The notes beneath the pieces are model-generated. The model had not been told where the DNA came from, searched no databases, and saw only the letters and a program-made list of their open reading frames with translations. The position numbers and the translations under genes were made by a program. Of a stretch of DNA of 64,000 nucleotides, positions 26,562-35,497 are shown piece by piece (position 1 is the first letter of the stretch; each line of letters starts with the position of its first letter). The stretch comes from an uncultured Psychrobacter sp. (lineage in GTDB: Bacteria; Pseudomonadota; Gammaproteobacteria; Pseudomonadales; Moraxellaceae): assembly GCF_947495825.1 (NCBI RefSeq), contig NZ_CANMAH010000004.1:62001-126000 (forward strand), in the 5' to 3' direction.

Positions 26562-28502
26562 CTATGGTGTAATAAAAATTAGGGCCAATCGAATGGTATT
26601 GTAATCAATGCTTTGTTTCAGACTCTCGTAAATGGGCTTGATTTTTACACTGCCATTATCGTTAAAATCATTGGGGTTATTAGCCACTTTAATCGCCACA
26701 TAAGCATTGCCTACCGCCATCATCACATCGTCATCAGGACGCAGATGATCGCAAGCCAAGCTTGGGTCTTGGCGTTTAAGATCACTAATATGGCGCATAA
26801 TCGTTGACTGCGCAAGCTCACGCGTCTGAGCGATATCAGCGATGGATAGGCTCTCTTCTAATAGTAGCCGTGTCGCAAGCAAAGTACTCTGCGACTTATC
26901 TGAGACTTGATTGCCAAGTTTTTGTTTCTTATCTTGTTGTGCTTGTTGCTGCTCACGGCGTTTTTTTTGTAAGTTAGCATAGGCATCAATCACCGACTTG
27001 CTCAAGGTACCGCCTGACTTTAAAATGAATTTCTCATGCGCCTGCTTCATGCTTTCTTCATCGAGCATCGCATAATTAGCATCGGCTTCATCAGATAGTA
27101 CCAAAAATCTTTTGTCTGCACCGCGTGCTAGCGGATCAAGTTGTAAGCTCATATCATTCATACCCAGCAGTTGCAGACCTGCCAGCGACTTTAACCGTGA
27201 CAATGCTACATAGCCTTGCCCAAGCTCAAAGGTACGCGACAAATCAATCTCAGCGGCATCAAGAGTCATGCCTTGCGACTTATGAATGGTAATCGCCCAC
27301 GCCAAGCATAGTGGTACTTGATTGTAGCTTGCCAGCACATCTCCCGTTTCATCTTCGATGATCCACTCTTCAGGCTCAGCGATGACTTCACGACCAGAAT
27401 TTAGTCTCACCACAGGCATTTTTTGCGTGGTGGTTTTTTTAGTTTTGGGTTGATCAGCATCTTTTTTCTTGCTGTTTTTGGTTTTTTGTTTAGTATCCTT
27501 AGTAGTATCAGCCTCACTGTTGCTACTGTTGTCATCATCTTCAATCAGCGTATCACTACTGTCTTTACTGTCATCGACTTTGACAGCGGCAAAACCAATC
27601 AACTCACCCATCGTGCCATTCGAGACGCCAAGTTCAGTATTGTTTTTGATAAACATCACCTTAGCGCCAACTTTAAGAATCAGCTCATCTTGAGTACGCA
27701 CGGTCTTTTTTAACGTCTCAACCAACTTGTTATCGCCCGTAGAGGTAGCTTCAAAGCGCATCATTTCACCATCTAAGGCTGCCAGCTCTTTGTCATTGAT
27801 TTTGTTAACGTTGAGATTATGCGTATAAAGACGAGTACGCTTAATATCGACGTTTTGATCATAGGTGGCTTCAAGCGCAGCAATGGCTTCAAAGGTCACT
27901 TCTTGCCGACGGATTTGATTCAAAATATCGTCCAAATCAAGACCGCCATTAGCCGCCTCACTTACTTGTCGATGCTGCTCTGACAGATAGCAAATATGAA
28001 ACTTAGCATCAAGCCAAGCCTCGGACATAAAAGCAAACTTCTCACGATTGCTCTCGCCCTTACTGCCAATCGGCGGCAGCTGAAAAAAGTCCCCTGCGAC
28101 GACGACCTGAATACCACCAAACGCTTTTTCGTTTTTGCGCACATGCTTGAGAACTTGATTGACCAAATTGAGCTGCTTGGCATGCAGCATCGAGATTTCA
28201 TCAATAATTAGTACCGCTGTATCTTTTAACCTATCTGCCAAAAACTGCTTGCGTGATAAATTGGTTAAATCTCGATCCGTCAGCTCATCTTTGATACCGA
28301 TACCCGACCAGCTATGAATGGTGGTACCGCTCATGTGCGTGGCCGCAATGCCCGTACTTGCCGTAACCGCTACTGGTACACGGCGCGCGCGCAAATAATC
28401 GATATATTGGTTGAGCGTATAAGTCTTACCTGAGCCTGCTGAGCCGGTCAAAAAGACGTTTTGACCTGTTTTTAGGATATCAAGAGCAGAAGATTGACGC
28501 AT
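26562..28502 (-). CDS. PIF1/RecD-like superfamily 1 helicase with C-terminal helix-turn-helix
   Basis: The protein has 646 residues from the ATG at 28502 (MRQSSALDILKTGQNVF), the normal start of this family; an open frame continues to GTG 28556. Walker A GSAGSGKT (about 22-29), ASTGIAATHMSGTTIHSW, Walker B VLIIDEISML (about 96), GDFFQLPPIG and WAITIHKSQGMTLD define a PIF1-like 5'-3' helicase. At about residues 307-360 there is a low-complexity Asp/Ser then Lys/Thr insert. The C-terminus has SIADIAQTRELAQSTIMRHI (HTH_40-like). A role in genome maintenance is inferred from the family. Confidence 0.87.
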   Translation of the reverse strand: MRQSSALDILKTGQNVFLTGSAGSGKTYTLNQYIDYLRARRVPVAVTASTGIAATHMSGTTIHSWSGIGIKDELTDRDLTNLSRKQFLADRLKDTAVLIIDEISMLHAKQLNLVNQVLKHVRKNEKAFGGIQVVVAGDFFQLPPIGSKGESNREKFAFMSEAWLDAKFHICYLSEQHRQVSEAANGGLDLDDILNQIRRQEVTFEAIAALEATYDQNVDIKRTRLYTHNLNVNKINDKELAALDGEMMRFEATSTGDNKLVETLKKTVRTQDELILKVGAKVMFIKNNTELGVSNGTMGELIGFAAVKVDDSKDSSDTLIEDDDNSSNSEADTTKDTKQKTKNSKKKDADQPKTKKTTTQKMPVVRLNSGREVIAEPEEWIIEDETGDVLASYNQVPLCLAWAITIHKSQGMTLDAAEIDLSRTFELGQGYVALSRLKSLAGLQLLGMNDMSLQLDPLARGADKRFLVLSDEADANYAMLDEESMKQAHEKFILKSGGTLSKSVIDAYANLQKKRREQQQAQQDKKQKLGNQVSDKSQSTLLATRLLLEESLSIADIAQTRELAQSTIMRHISDLKRQDPSLACDHLRPDDDVMMAVGNAYVAIKVANNPNDFNDNGSVKIKPIYESLKQSIDYNTIRLALIFITP

Positions 28503-28968
28503 ATATCTAAACCAATTAAGTGAACAATGAGAAAAAAGCATAAGCAATAAAGCCACCGACTACGCACCCATACTTTACGCACGTATAGTTGAGGCAACTT
28601 AAAGAAAATAAGCAGGTCTGCATATAAAGAGTACACTTCGCATACTAGGCAAAACTAAAGCCAATATGACTGATAAGCGCTGTGAAGATAGTAGCTTACA
28701 TCATTTGGCAACAATTATAACAGCTACGCCAGTTTTGCGAACCATTTTAATCTTCATCGCTTACATAACTTAAAGTTATATGATGCAAAATATATCATTA
28801 TAAAAAGTCATTATTCCTCTGGTTTAAAGCTAAGTACGATAGAGTGAGTAATTAGTCAGGGAGACTAGTTATGAAACACGTAAGTATATATTTTTTATAA
28901 TATTTTATAAAACAATAAATAAACTTCCATGTGATACCCCTTTCAAACAACATAACAAGGAGTCGTTA
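28503..28968. other. Divergent intergenic region, helicase / aldehyde dehydrogenase
   Basis: About 466 bases. It contains a possible 9-codon ORF at 28871-28900 with GGGAG upstream, followed by a very AT-rich stretch. The dehydrogenase ribosome site is AAGGAG before ATG 28969. No clear promoter picked. Confidence 0.4.
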
Positions 28969-30495
28969 ATGTTATACGCCTACCCTAATACTGAAGACAG
29001 TCCTGTCCAATTCCGCGAAAAATATGACAACTTTATTAATGGTGAGTGGGTTGCTCCCGTTGATGGTGAATATTTTGACAATCCAAGCCCTGTCGATGGC
29101 AAAGTCATCTGCCAAGTCGCTCGCTCAAAAGAAGCAGATATCGAAAAAGCGCTCGATGCCGCTCATGCTGCCAAAGACGCTTGGGGCAAAACCAGTGTCG
29201 CTGAACGTGCGAACCTACTACTCAAAATCGCTGATAAGATGGAAGCCAATCTAGAGGCTATCGCCATTGCCGAATGTTATGAAAATGGCAAGCCTGTACG
29301 TGAGACTCTCATGGCAGACATTCCACTGGCTATTGATCAATTTCGTTATTTTGCCAGTGCCATTCGTGCGCAAGAAGGTGGCATCAGTCAAATCGATGAA
29401 GACACGGTTGCTTATCATTTCCATGAGCCACTAGGCGTCGTCGGACAAATTATCCCATGGAACTTCCCTATCCTAATGGCCGTATGGAAAATTGCCCCAG
29501 CCCTTGCCGCTGGCAACTGTATCGTCATGAAGCCTGCCGAACAAACGCCAGCGTCTGTTCTGTTTATGCTTGAGACCATCGGTATCGCTGATATCTTGCC
29601 AAAAGGCGTCCTAAACATCGTCAATGGTTTTGGTGTCGAAGCAGGTAAGCCGCTCGCCTCTAACCCACGTATCAATAAAGTGGCGTTTACTGGTGAGACC
29701 ACGACTGGTCGACTTATCATGCAGTATGCTAGTGAAAATATCATTCCTGTGACGCTCGAGCTTGGCGGCAAAAGCCCCAACATCTTCTTTGCTGATGTCA
29801 TGGATGAAGACGACGACTTCTTAGATAAAGCAGTCGAGGGTCTAGTAATGTTTGCCCTCAACCAAGGTGAAGTCTGTACTTGTCCGTCACGCGCGTTGGT
29901 GCACGAAAGTATTTATGATGAATTTATGAAACGCTGTATCGAGCGTGTCGAAGCCATCAAAATGGGCAATCCACTAGACACTGATACCATGATAGGTGCG
30001 CAAGCCAGCTCAGATCAGTTAGAAAAAATCCTCTCTTATCTGGATATTGGTAAAAAAGAAGGCGCAAAAGTTTTAGTTGGCGGCGACCAAGCCAAACATG
30101 ATGACGACTTATCAGATGGTTACTATGTTAAGCCAACTATCTTTGAAGGCACCAATGACATGCGTGTGTTCCAAGAAGAAATCTTTGGACCTGTGCTTGC
30201 CGTCACAAAGTTCAAAGACGATGACGAAGCTATGCAAATCGCCAATGATACTTTGTATGGTCTAGGCGCAGGCGTTTGGACGCGTAGTGTACACAAGGCT
30301 TACCGCTTTGGCCGTGGTATTCAGGCAGGTCGTGTATGGACCAACTGCTATCACATTTACCCGTCTCATGCTGCTTTTGGTGGTTATAAACAATCCGGTA
30401 TTGGCCGTGAAAACCACTTAATGATGCTTGATCATTATCAACAAACCAAAAACATGCTGGTGTCTTACAGTCCTAAAAAAATGGGCTTCTTTTAA
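28969..30495 (+). CDS. NAD-dependent (acet)aldehyde dehydrogenase, ExaC-like
   Basis: The protein has 508 residues. It oxidises acetaldehyde or similar aldehydes to the acid with NAD. Features are [13 protein letters not shown] (about 21-33), [14 protein letters not shown] (about 163), the catalytic Glu motif LELGGKSPN (about 263-271), and the catalytic Cys in [13 protein letters not shown] (about 296-308), a form typical of ExaC/AldB enzymes. It is followed by a Zn alcohol dehydrogenase and a DUF779 gene, all on the plus strand. This grouping is known for C2-alcohol oxidation. Spacing of 137 bases to the next gene leaves co-transcription open. Confidence 0.93.
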   Translation: MLYAYPNTEDSPVQFREKYDNFINGEWVAPVDGEYFDNPSPVDGKVICQVARSKEADIEKALDAAHAAKDAWGKTSVAERANLLLKIADKMEANLEAIAIAECYENGKPVRETLMADIPLAIDQFRYFASAIRAQEGGISQIDEDTVAYHFHEPLGVVGQIIPWNFPILMAVWKIAPALAAGNCIVMKPAEQTPASVLFMLETIGIADILPKGVLNIVNGFGVEAGKPLASNPRINKVAFTGETTTGRLIMQYASENIIPVTLELGGKSPNIFFADVMDEDDDFLDKAVEGLVMFALNQGEVCTCPSRALVHESIYDEFMKRCIERVEAIKMGNPLDTDTMIGAQASSDQLEKILSYLDIGKKEGAKVLVGGDQAKHDDDLSDGYYVKPTIFEGTNDMRVFQEEIFGPVLAVTKFKDDDEAMQIANDTLYGLGAGVWTRSVHKAYRFGRGIQAGRVWTNCYHIYPSHAAFGGYKQSGIGRENHLMMLDHYQQTKNMLVSYSPKKMGFF

Positions 30496-30632
30496 CTCTA
30501 TCTTTCAATGCACTTTATGGCAAAACCGTAAAGTGCGACCTTGATGCTTACTAAGCATCTACATGTAGAATAATTGGCGGTTTGAACGATTGAGTTGAGC
30601 GTTAGTGACTGCTAGTAATAAGGAGTTACATC

Positions 30633-31661
30633 ATGAGTAATAAAATGAAAGCAGCTGTTCTGCATGAGTTTGGTCAACCTTTACAAATTGAAGAAGTTGA
30701 TATTCCGACCCCAGGTGCCGGTCAAATCGTAGTCAAAATGCAAGCATCAGGTGTCTGTCATACTGATTTGCATGCGGTTGAAGGAGATTGGCCAGTCAAA
30801 CCTAGCCCGCCATTTATCCCCGGACACGAAGGCGTAGGCCTCGTTACCGCTGTTGGCGAAAACGTACGTCATGTCAAAGAAGGCGACCGAGTCGGCGTCC
30901 CTTGGCTCTACTCTGCTTGTGGTCACTGTACTCATTGTTTGGGCGGCTGGGAGACTTTATGTCTAAAACAAAAAAACTCCGGCTATTCAGTGAATGGTAG
31001 CTTTGCAGAATACGTACTAGCAGATGCTGACTATGTTGGCATCATCCCTGAGAGCGTCGATTCTGTTGAAATTGCCCCTGTTCTATGTGCAGGTGTTACT
31101 GTGTACAAAGGTCTTAAAATGACTGACACCAAGCCAGGTGATTGGGTCGTTATTTCAGGTATCGGTGGACTTGGTCACATGGCGGTACAGTACGCTATTG
31201 CTATGGGATTGAATGTTGCCGCTGTCGATATTGACGATGAGAAGCTTGAATTTGCAAAAAAACTAGGCGCAACAGTTACCGTTAATGCCAAGAACACCGA
31301 TCCTGGTGAGTATCTACAAAAAGAGATCGGCGGCGCTCATGGAGTGCTCGTGACTGCCGTATCCTCTAAGGCGTTTGATCAAGCCTTAACTATGTTACGA
31401 CGCGGTGGTACTTTGGTATGTAACGGCCTGCCAACGGGTGACTTCCCTGTTTCTATCTTTGACACGGTACTAAACGGCATCACTATTCGTGGTTCAATCG
31501 TTGGTACGCGTCTCGATTTGCAAGAATCGTTAGATATGGCAGCGGAAGGTAAAGTGAAAGCGACCGTAGCTGCTGAGCCGCTTGAGAATATCAATGATAT
31601 TCTTGAACGTATGCGCCAAGGTAAAATCGAGGGTCGCATTGTGATTGACTACGCTATGTAG
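30633..31661 (+). CDS. Zinc-dependent alcohol dehydrogenase (AdhP-like)
   Basis: The protein has 342 residues. It interconverts primary alcohols such as ethanol and aldehydes with NAD(H). Catalytic zinc motif is [15 protein letters not shown] (about 41-55) with GHEGVG (about 67); the structural zinc cysteines are in [17 protein letters not shown] (about 94-110). The Rossmann motif is [13 protein letters not shown] (about 176-188). AAGGAG precedes ATG 30633. Two hairpins, the second a terminator, follow. It fits functionally with the aldehyde dehydrogenase just upstream: alcohol to aldehyde to acid. Confidence 0.94.
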   Translation: MSNKMKAAVLHEFGQPLQIEEVDIPTPGAGQIVVKMQASGVCHTDLHAVEGDWPVKPSPPFIPGHEGVGLVTAVGENVRHVKEGDRVGVPWLYSACGHCTHCLGGWETLCLKQKNSGYSVNGSFAEYVLADADYVGIIPESVDSVEIAPVLCAGVTVYKGLKMTDTKPGDWVVISGIGGLGHMAVQYAIAMGLNVAAVDIDDEKLEFAKKLGATVTVNAKNTDPGEYLQKEIGGAHGVLVTAVSSKAFDQALTMLRRGGTLVCNGLPTGDFPVSIFDTVLNGITIRGSIVGTRLDLQESLDMAAEGKVKATVAAEPLENINDILERMRQGKIEGRIVIDYAM

Positions 31662-31694
31662 CCTTATAGCTTTGTGACATTTTGACATTGGTTT

Positions 31695-31720
31695 AATGAT
31701 TATCGTCTTTAATCATTAAT
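31695..31720 (+). other. Hairpin between alcohol dehydrogenase and DUF779 genes
   Basis: Inverted repeat AATGATTA / TAATCATT with a short loop, directly upstream of the terminator hairpin at 31724. No T-run follows it; it may be a processing or stability element. Confidence 0.5.
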
Positions 31721-31723
31721 AAC

Positions 31724-31789
31724 AGGTCGTATCATTTCAACCATGCGTTACTAGCAGTTTGAGTTGAAGGGATACGACCTTTTTATTCT
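31724..31789 (+). terminator. Long-stem rho-independent terminator
   Basis: GGTCGTATC pairs with GATACGACC, extended inward by TTCAAC / GTTGAA, then TTTTTATT. It separates the alcohol dehydrogenase gene from the DUF779 gene. Confidence 0.8.
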
Positions 31790-31844
31790 TAGCTGTTAGT
31801 AGAGAATAAACTGCATAAACTATTGTCATGACAAGGAGTCCGAC

Positions 31845-32186
31845 ATGAAACTTGAAGCGACAGAATCCTGTAAAGAATTAATCGAACTACTAAAATCTAA
31901 GCATGGCGAGCTCATGTTCCATCAATCGGGTGGTTGCTGCGATGGTAGCTCACCAATGTGTTATCCGTTAGGCGAGTTTAAAGTTGGCGGGCAAGATGTA
32001 TTGGTTGGTGAGCTGGCTGGCTGTCCGTTTTATATGGGTAAAGCACAATATAAACTATGGCAGCATACTGATCTAACTATCGATGTGGTAGACGGTCGCG
32101 GTGCGAGTTTTTCACTTGAGATACCAGAGGGTAAACGCTTTATCGTGCGCTCAGAGATTTGTGCGATCGACAACAGCGCCAGTTAA
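31845..32186 (+). CDS. DUF779 domain protein
   Basis: The protein has 113 residues and no signal peptide. It has the cysteine-rich motif SGGCCDGSSPMCYPLGEF (about 27-44) and a further Cys in LAGCPFYMG (about 62-70), with the C-terminal EIPEGKRFIVRSEIC. DUF779 proteins are repeatedly found beside aldehyde dehydrogenases; their function is not established, though the cysteines suggest metal or redox chemistry. AAGGAG precedes ATG 31845. It lies after a terminator, so it probably has its own promoter while belonging to the alcohol/aldehyde oxidation group. Confidence 0.9.
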   Translation: MKLEATESCKELIELLKSKHGELMFHQSGGCCDGSSPMCYPLGEFKVGGQDVLVGELAGCPFYMGKAQYKLWQHTDLTIDVVDGRGASFSLEIPEGKRFIVRSEICAIDNSAS

Positions 32187-32281
32187 TCACAACTCATCAA
32201 CAGTCACCTCATCGCGACACTTAGGAAATTGGCTACAGTCAAAAAACATTTGACCTTAGGGCGCTGCTTTTCTCGTTTCAC

Positions 32282-32319
32282 AAAAAAGAGTTGCCAAAAT
32301 AATCCAGCAGCTCTTTTTT
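32282..32319. terminator. Bidirectional terminator between DUF779 and metallo-hydrolase genes
   Basis: AAAAAAGAGTTGC pairs with GCAGCTCTTTTTT (one U-G pair). The 3' arm AATCCAGCAGCTCTTTTT recurs at the tkt terminator (36019-36036). Confidence 0.9.
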
Positions 32320-32356
32320 CCATACAACCTTGTAACTTTCAATCAATGAAATTGGC

Positions 32357-33310
32357 CTACCACATACCGCGGCGATGATTCTTCACCCAGCGGTGCATAC
32401 CAAGCGTATTCAGTGTTTTCATGTTGCTAAAGTTGGTCCAGCTTTGTACTTCTGGGCTAAACTCAACATTACGATACAACTGATCCCAGCTTTGTCCAGC
32501 ACGTTCAAGCGCCAATACTTGCTTATGCAAATCAACCATATAATCGCGTAGTGCTACTTGCTCAGCTTTGGTCGCTGGCGTGTAGTGACCGATATCGATA
32601 ATATCAACGTCTTGCTCAATCACCCAATCTAAAGTGTTGATCCAGCCATCATAATAAAAGTCTAAAAAATCATTGTAAGGCATGGTTTTATTTTGGCAGA
32701 CATCGGTACATTGTAGGGCTTTTTGACGCGGGAATAATACCATGGTCATACTGTTTGAATGACTAGGATCGACGCGATGTAGCTCAACCGTCTCACCGCC
32801 TAGAGTAATGGTCATGTCTTCATCGAACACTCTATCAGGAATGGCATAAGGCATTCTCTCCCCGATGATAGGTTCAATCGCATTTCTGTGTGCGACGATG
32901 GTCGCGCCTTGCTTTTGGAACACTTGGCTACCTGCCATGTGATCAGCATGAGCATGGGTTAACACGTTATATTTAACAGGCACACCAAAACGGCTTTGGA
33001 TCTCTTTGCTGAGCCATTCTGTAGCATAAGTTGCGCCGCCATCAACGACTAGCGCGCCTTCATCGGTAATCATCACGATGCCACTGTGTACAGCCAAGCC
33101 TGAACCATTGGTATGACAATATAAATTGTCTTTGAGCTTCGTCAACGTTGGCGCTGCGTCATCACACATACCTACTGTAAAGTCTGGCAATACAGCACGT
33201 TTGGCAACTTTTGATTTATCGACACTGATACCCGTATCAGAAGCAGCAGTTGCCGCCCCAGATAAAGCAAGACTGGCAAGCGTCAGGATGGATTTTTTGA
33301 ATAAATTCAT
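32357..33310 (-). CDS. Secreted MBL-fold metallo-hydrolase
   Basis: The protein has 317 residues. A Sec signal peptide (about 1-22, ending GAATAA) indicates a periplasmic enzyme. The metallo-beta-lactamase zinc motif is THAHADHMAG (about 117-126), with further ligands in DPSHSNSMT and IGHYTPA. Cys residues in GMCDDA and LYCHTN near the N-terminus and TDVCQN may form disulfides. Related proteins occur near PQQ-dependent alcohol oxidation genes, but no quinoprotein gene is here. It is divergent from the Tat-exported FMN dehydrogenase. Substrate unknown. Confidence 0.87.
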   Translation of the reverse strand: MNLFKKSILTLASLALSGAATAASDTGISVDKSKVAKRAVLPDFTVGMCDDAAPTLTKLKDNLYCHTNGSGLAVHSGIVMITDEGALVVDGGATYATEWLSKEIQSRFGVPVKYNVLTHAHADHMAGSQVFQKQGATIVAHRNAIEPIIGERMPYAIPDRVFDEDMTITLGGETVELHRVDPSHSNSMTMVLFPRQKALQCTDVCQNKTMPYNDFLDFYYDGWINTLDWVIEQDVDIIDIGHYTPATKAEQVALRDYMVDLHKQVLALERAGQSWDQLYRNVEFSPEVQSWTNFSNMKTLNTLGMHRWVKNHRRGMW

Positions 33311-33572
33311 TACAAGCCCCTCATGTTATTGAAATAATATTGGTATTGGCTTAACCCTAAAAAAAAAGTTAGAGAATAGAAAAGGTAAGTCACAAGACGT
33401 TACTAACTCGTAATAATACATAATAAACAAAGGGCTATTTAAATTTTAAATTAACTCCATACTTTAATAATTAACAATTATTTAACAATAAATAATCACT
33501 TTTTATAATAATGTGTTCATAAATATTCATACCTATAACTAACCGACAAGAGAATGAATAATAGAACTATCA

Positions 33573-34823
33573 GTGAACGACACTAACGAATTAACCAAAA
33601 AAACTATCTCAAGACGCAAGTTGTTAGGTGCAGCTGGCATAGGCCTAGGTGCTTTACCTTTGATGAGCACGCAAGTGTTTGCAGCAGCGAATGATGCTAG
33701 TAGACCACCAACGCCCTATCTTGCCAGCACCGCAGAGAAGAAACTCGATATCATCAGTCTTGATCGATTGCAAGTCGAGGCGCGCGGCGCGATTCCAAAA
33801 GCAGGCTATGAGTTTGTATCAGGCGGCGCAGGTGATGAATGGACATTACGCGAAAATCGCCGTGCCTTTAATGACTATCGTATCGCCGCCAAACGCCTAG
33901 TTGGCCTATCTAGTGATGATATCGATATCAAAACACGCTTGTTAGGCTTAGATATGCCATCCCCTATCATGGTTGCCCCCATGGGCGCCCATGCCATGGT
34001 ACATGACCAAGGAGAGAAGGATACGGCTCGCGGCGCCAGTCTCGCCAAAGCCTTGTATTGCTCATCAGGTGCTTCAAACGCGACGCTAGAAGAAATCGCC
34101 CAAGCCACCAGCGGACCGAAATGGTTTCAACTGTATTGGAACAACGATATACAAGTCACGCGCTCACTACTGACACGTGCCAAAGCAGCTGGCTATAGTG
34201 CTATTATTCTAACGGCTGATGCCCTAGGACCATGACAGCCCGATGACTTTAAAGCGATGGGTAGCCCGTTCCGCCCCGACCGAAACTTTGGTAATCATGA
34301 CCCCAAAAAAGACGGCTCCGGTGACTTCTTTGATCAAAAAACAGCACTCACGCCTAAAGACATTCAGTTCATCAAACGACTTACAGGACTGCCGGTCATC
34401 GTCAAAGGAGTATTACGTCCAGATGATGCTGACAGATTTATCCGTGCGGGCGCTGATGCCATTCAAGTCTCTAATCACGGCGGCCGTCAAATCGATGGCG
34501 TCCCTGCCAGCATGACTGCGTTGCCGCCTATCGTCAAAGTCGTCAATAATCGCGTGCCGATTATTTTGGATGGTGGTATCCGCCGTGGTATCGATATCGT
34601 CCGCGCGATTGCGATGGGTGCCGATGCGGTAGCAGTCGGTCGTCCGATGCTATATGGCTTAGGTCTAGGCGGCGCACAAGGAGTGGAATCCGTTATTAAC
34701 TTCCTAAACGCGGACTTGAAAAATACGATGCTATTAACAGGCGCTGCAAAATTATCTGATTTGAATCCAGACTATATTGAAATCGTCGGACAAAATGAAG
34801 AATATAGTACGTTTGAAGGTTAG
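33573..34823 (+). pseudogene. Tat-exported FMN-dependent alpha-hydroxy acid dehydrogenase, interrupted by one in-frame TGA
   Basis: Read from GTG 33573 to TAG 34823 the frame encodes 416 residues with a single stop, TGA 34233-34235 (codon 221). Residues 1-40 carry a Tat signal (TISRRKLLGAAGIGLGALP). The first half has the FMN-enzyme motifs VSGGAGDEWTLRENRRAF and SPIMVAPMGAHAM. The stop falls in the sequence TADALGP-stop-QPDDF. The second half is fully intact, with VIVKGVLRPDDA, the active-site SNHGGRQ, DGGIRRGIDIVRAIAMGADA and GRPMLYG. Family members usually oxidise lactate or similar 2-hydroxy acids. No other frameshift or stop is present, so the lesion is recent or the TGA is read through. 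Confidence 0.85.
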
Positions 34824-34859
34824 GGCTTTTTGAGGTTTTAAACCTTACTTTTAAAATGC

Positions 34860-34899
34860 AAAAAAGAGCGACCAGTGATGCTGGTGGCTCTTTTTTTTG
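34860..34899 (+). terminator. Terminator after the FMN dehydrogenase
   Basis: AGAGCGACCAG pairs with CTGGTGGCTCT (one mismatch), followed by eight T. Confidence 0.9.
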
Positions 34900-35107
34900 G
34901 TATGTAGTTTGGTTGAGACGGGTATTATGGCAATAAAAAATCCAATTCTAAACGTCCAATTTTAAAAATTTGGTTCTAACGTCTAGAATTAGTTTTTGTT
35001 AGCAGCACGATGATATAAGCGGTTTTTTCTTTAGCTTGAACATAAGCTATGCAAAGGCTCTACAATCTAAGAGCCTTCGCATATAATATGCTAGCTTTTT
35101 AGAAAAT

Positions 35108-35497
35108 TTAGTACTGCCACTTCTGATCTTGGCTTTTATCAATATTGCCTGTTTTCTTATTTTGTCTTTTTTGGACCTTAGTATCTATTTTGTCTTGTCT
35201 TTTTTGAGCCTTTTGATTAATTCCATCTATTGCTTTCTGTATTTTTTTATCTACTTTATCCAGCTCTTTTTGACGCTTCTTTTCAATCTTATCTAGCAAT
35301 TTTTGATGCTTTTTGTCTACTTCATCTTGCTCTTTTTGAATCTTCTTATCAACTTTATCTTGCTCTTTTTGGCGCTTCTTCTCTATCTTATCCTGCTCTT
35401 TTTGGCGCTCTTTTTCCACCTTATTTTGCTGTTTTTGTGCCTTCTTATCTAATTGATTATTATCTATTTCATTTGTATTAAAAGACTTATTTGACAT
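35108..35497 (-). CDS. Highly charged protein made of nine 11-residue repeats
   Basis: The protein has 129 residues. Residues 18-116 are nine uninterrupted copies of an 11-residue unit with consensus KKxQKxqDK[IV][DE], encoded at 35150-35446. Position 10 of each unit is Ile/Val in the first eight copies, the rest mostly Lys, Gln, Asp and Glu. This predicts one long helix with a thin hydrophobic stripe (hendecad geometry), comparable in period to group 3 LEA and other 11-mer repeat proteins. No signal or membrane segment. AAGGAG lies seven bases before ATG 35497, so translation is likely strong. Function unknown; a desiccation, cold or structural role is only a guess. Confidence 0.85.
   Translation of the reverse strand: MSNKSFNTNEIDNNQLDKKAQKQQNKVEKERQKEQDKIEKKRQKEQDKVDKKIQKEQDEVDKKHQKLLDKIEKKRQKELDKVDKKIQKAIDGINQKAQKRQDKIDTKVQKRQNKKTGNIDKSQDQKWQY
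35150..35446 (-). repeat. Nine tandem 33-base coding repeats
   Basis: The repeat units of the hendecad protein, 33 bases each, diverged in sequence but constant in length. No insertion or deletion breaks the period. Confidence 0.85.

Noticed and set aside
33554..33586. Ten-codon ATG frame overlapping the start of the FMN dehydrogenase
   Set aside because: Its ribosome site is weak and the peptide has no feature; the GTG at 33573 gives a normal Tat signal peptide.
34233..34235. TGA as a selenocysteine codon
   Set aside because: The position is a loop residue in FMN-dependent hydroxy acid enzymes, not a catalytic Cys, and no SECIS-like hairpin was recognised just after it.
35230..35481. 83-codon plus-strand frame with periodic Phe/Leu/Tyr
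   Set aside because: It is the antisense reading of the hendecad repeat; its periodicity is inherited from the real gene.
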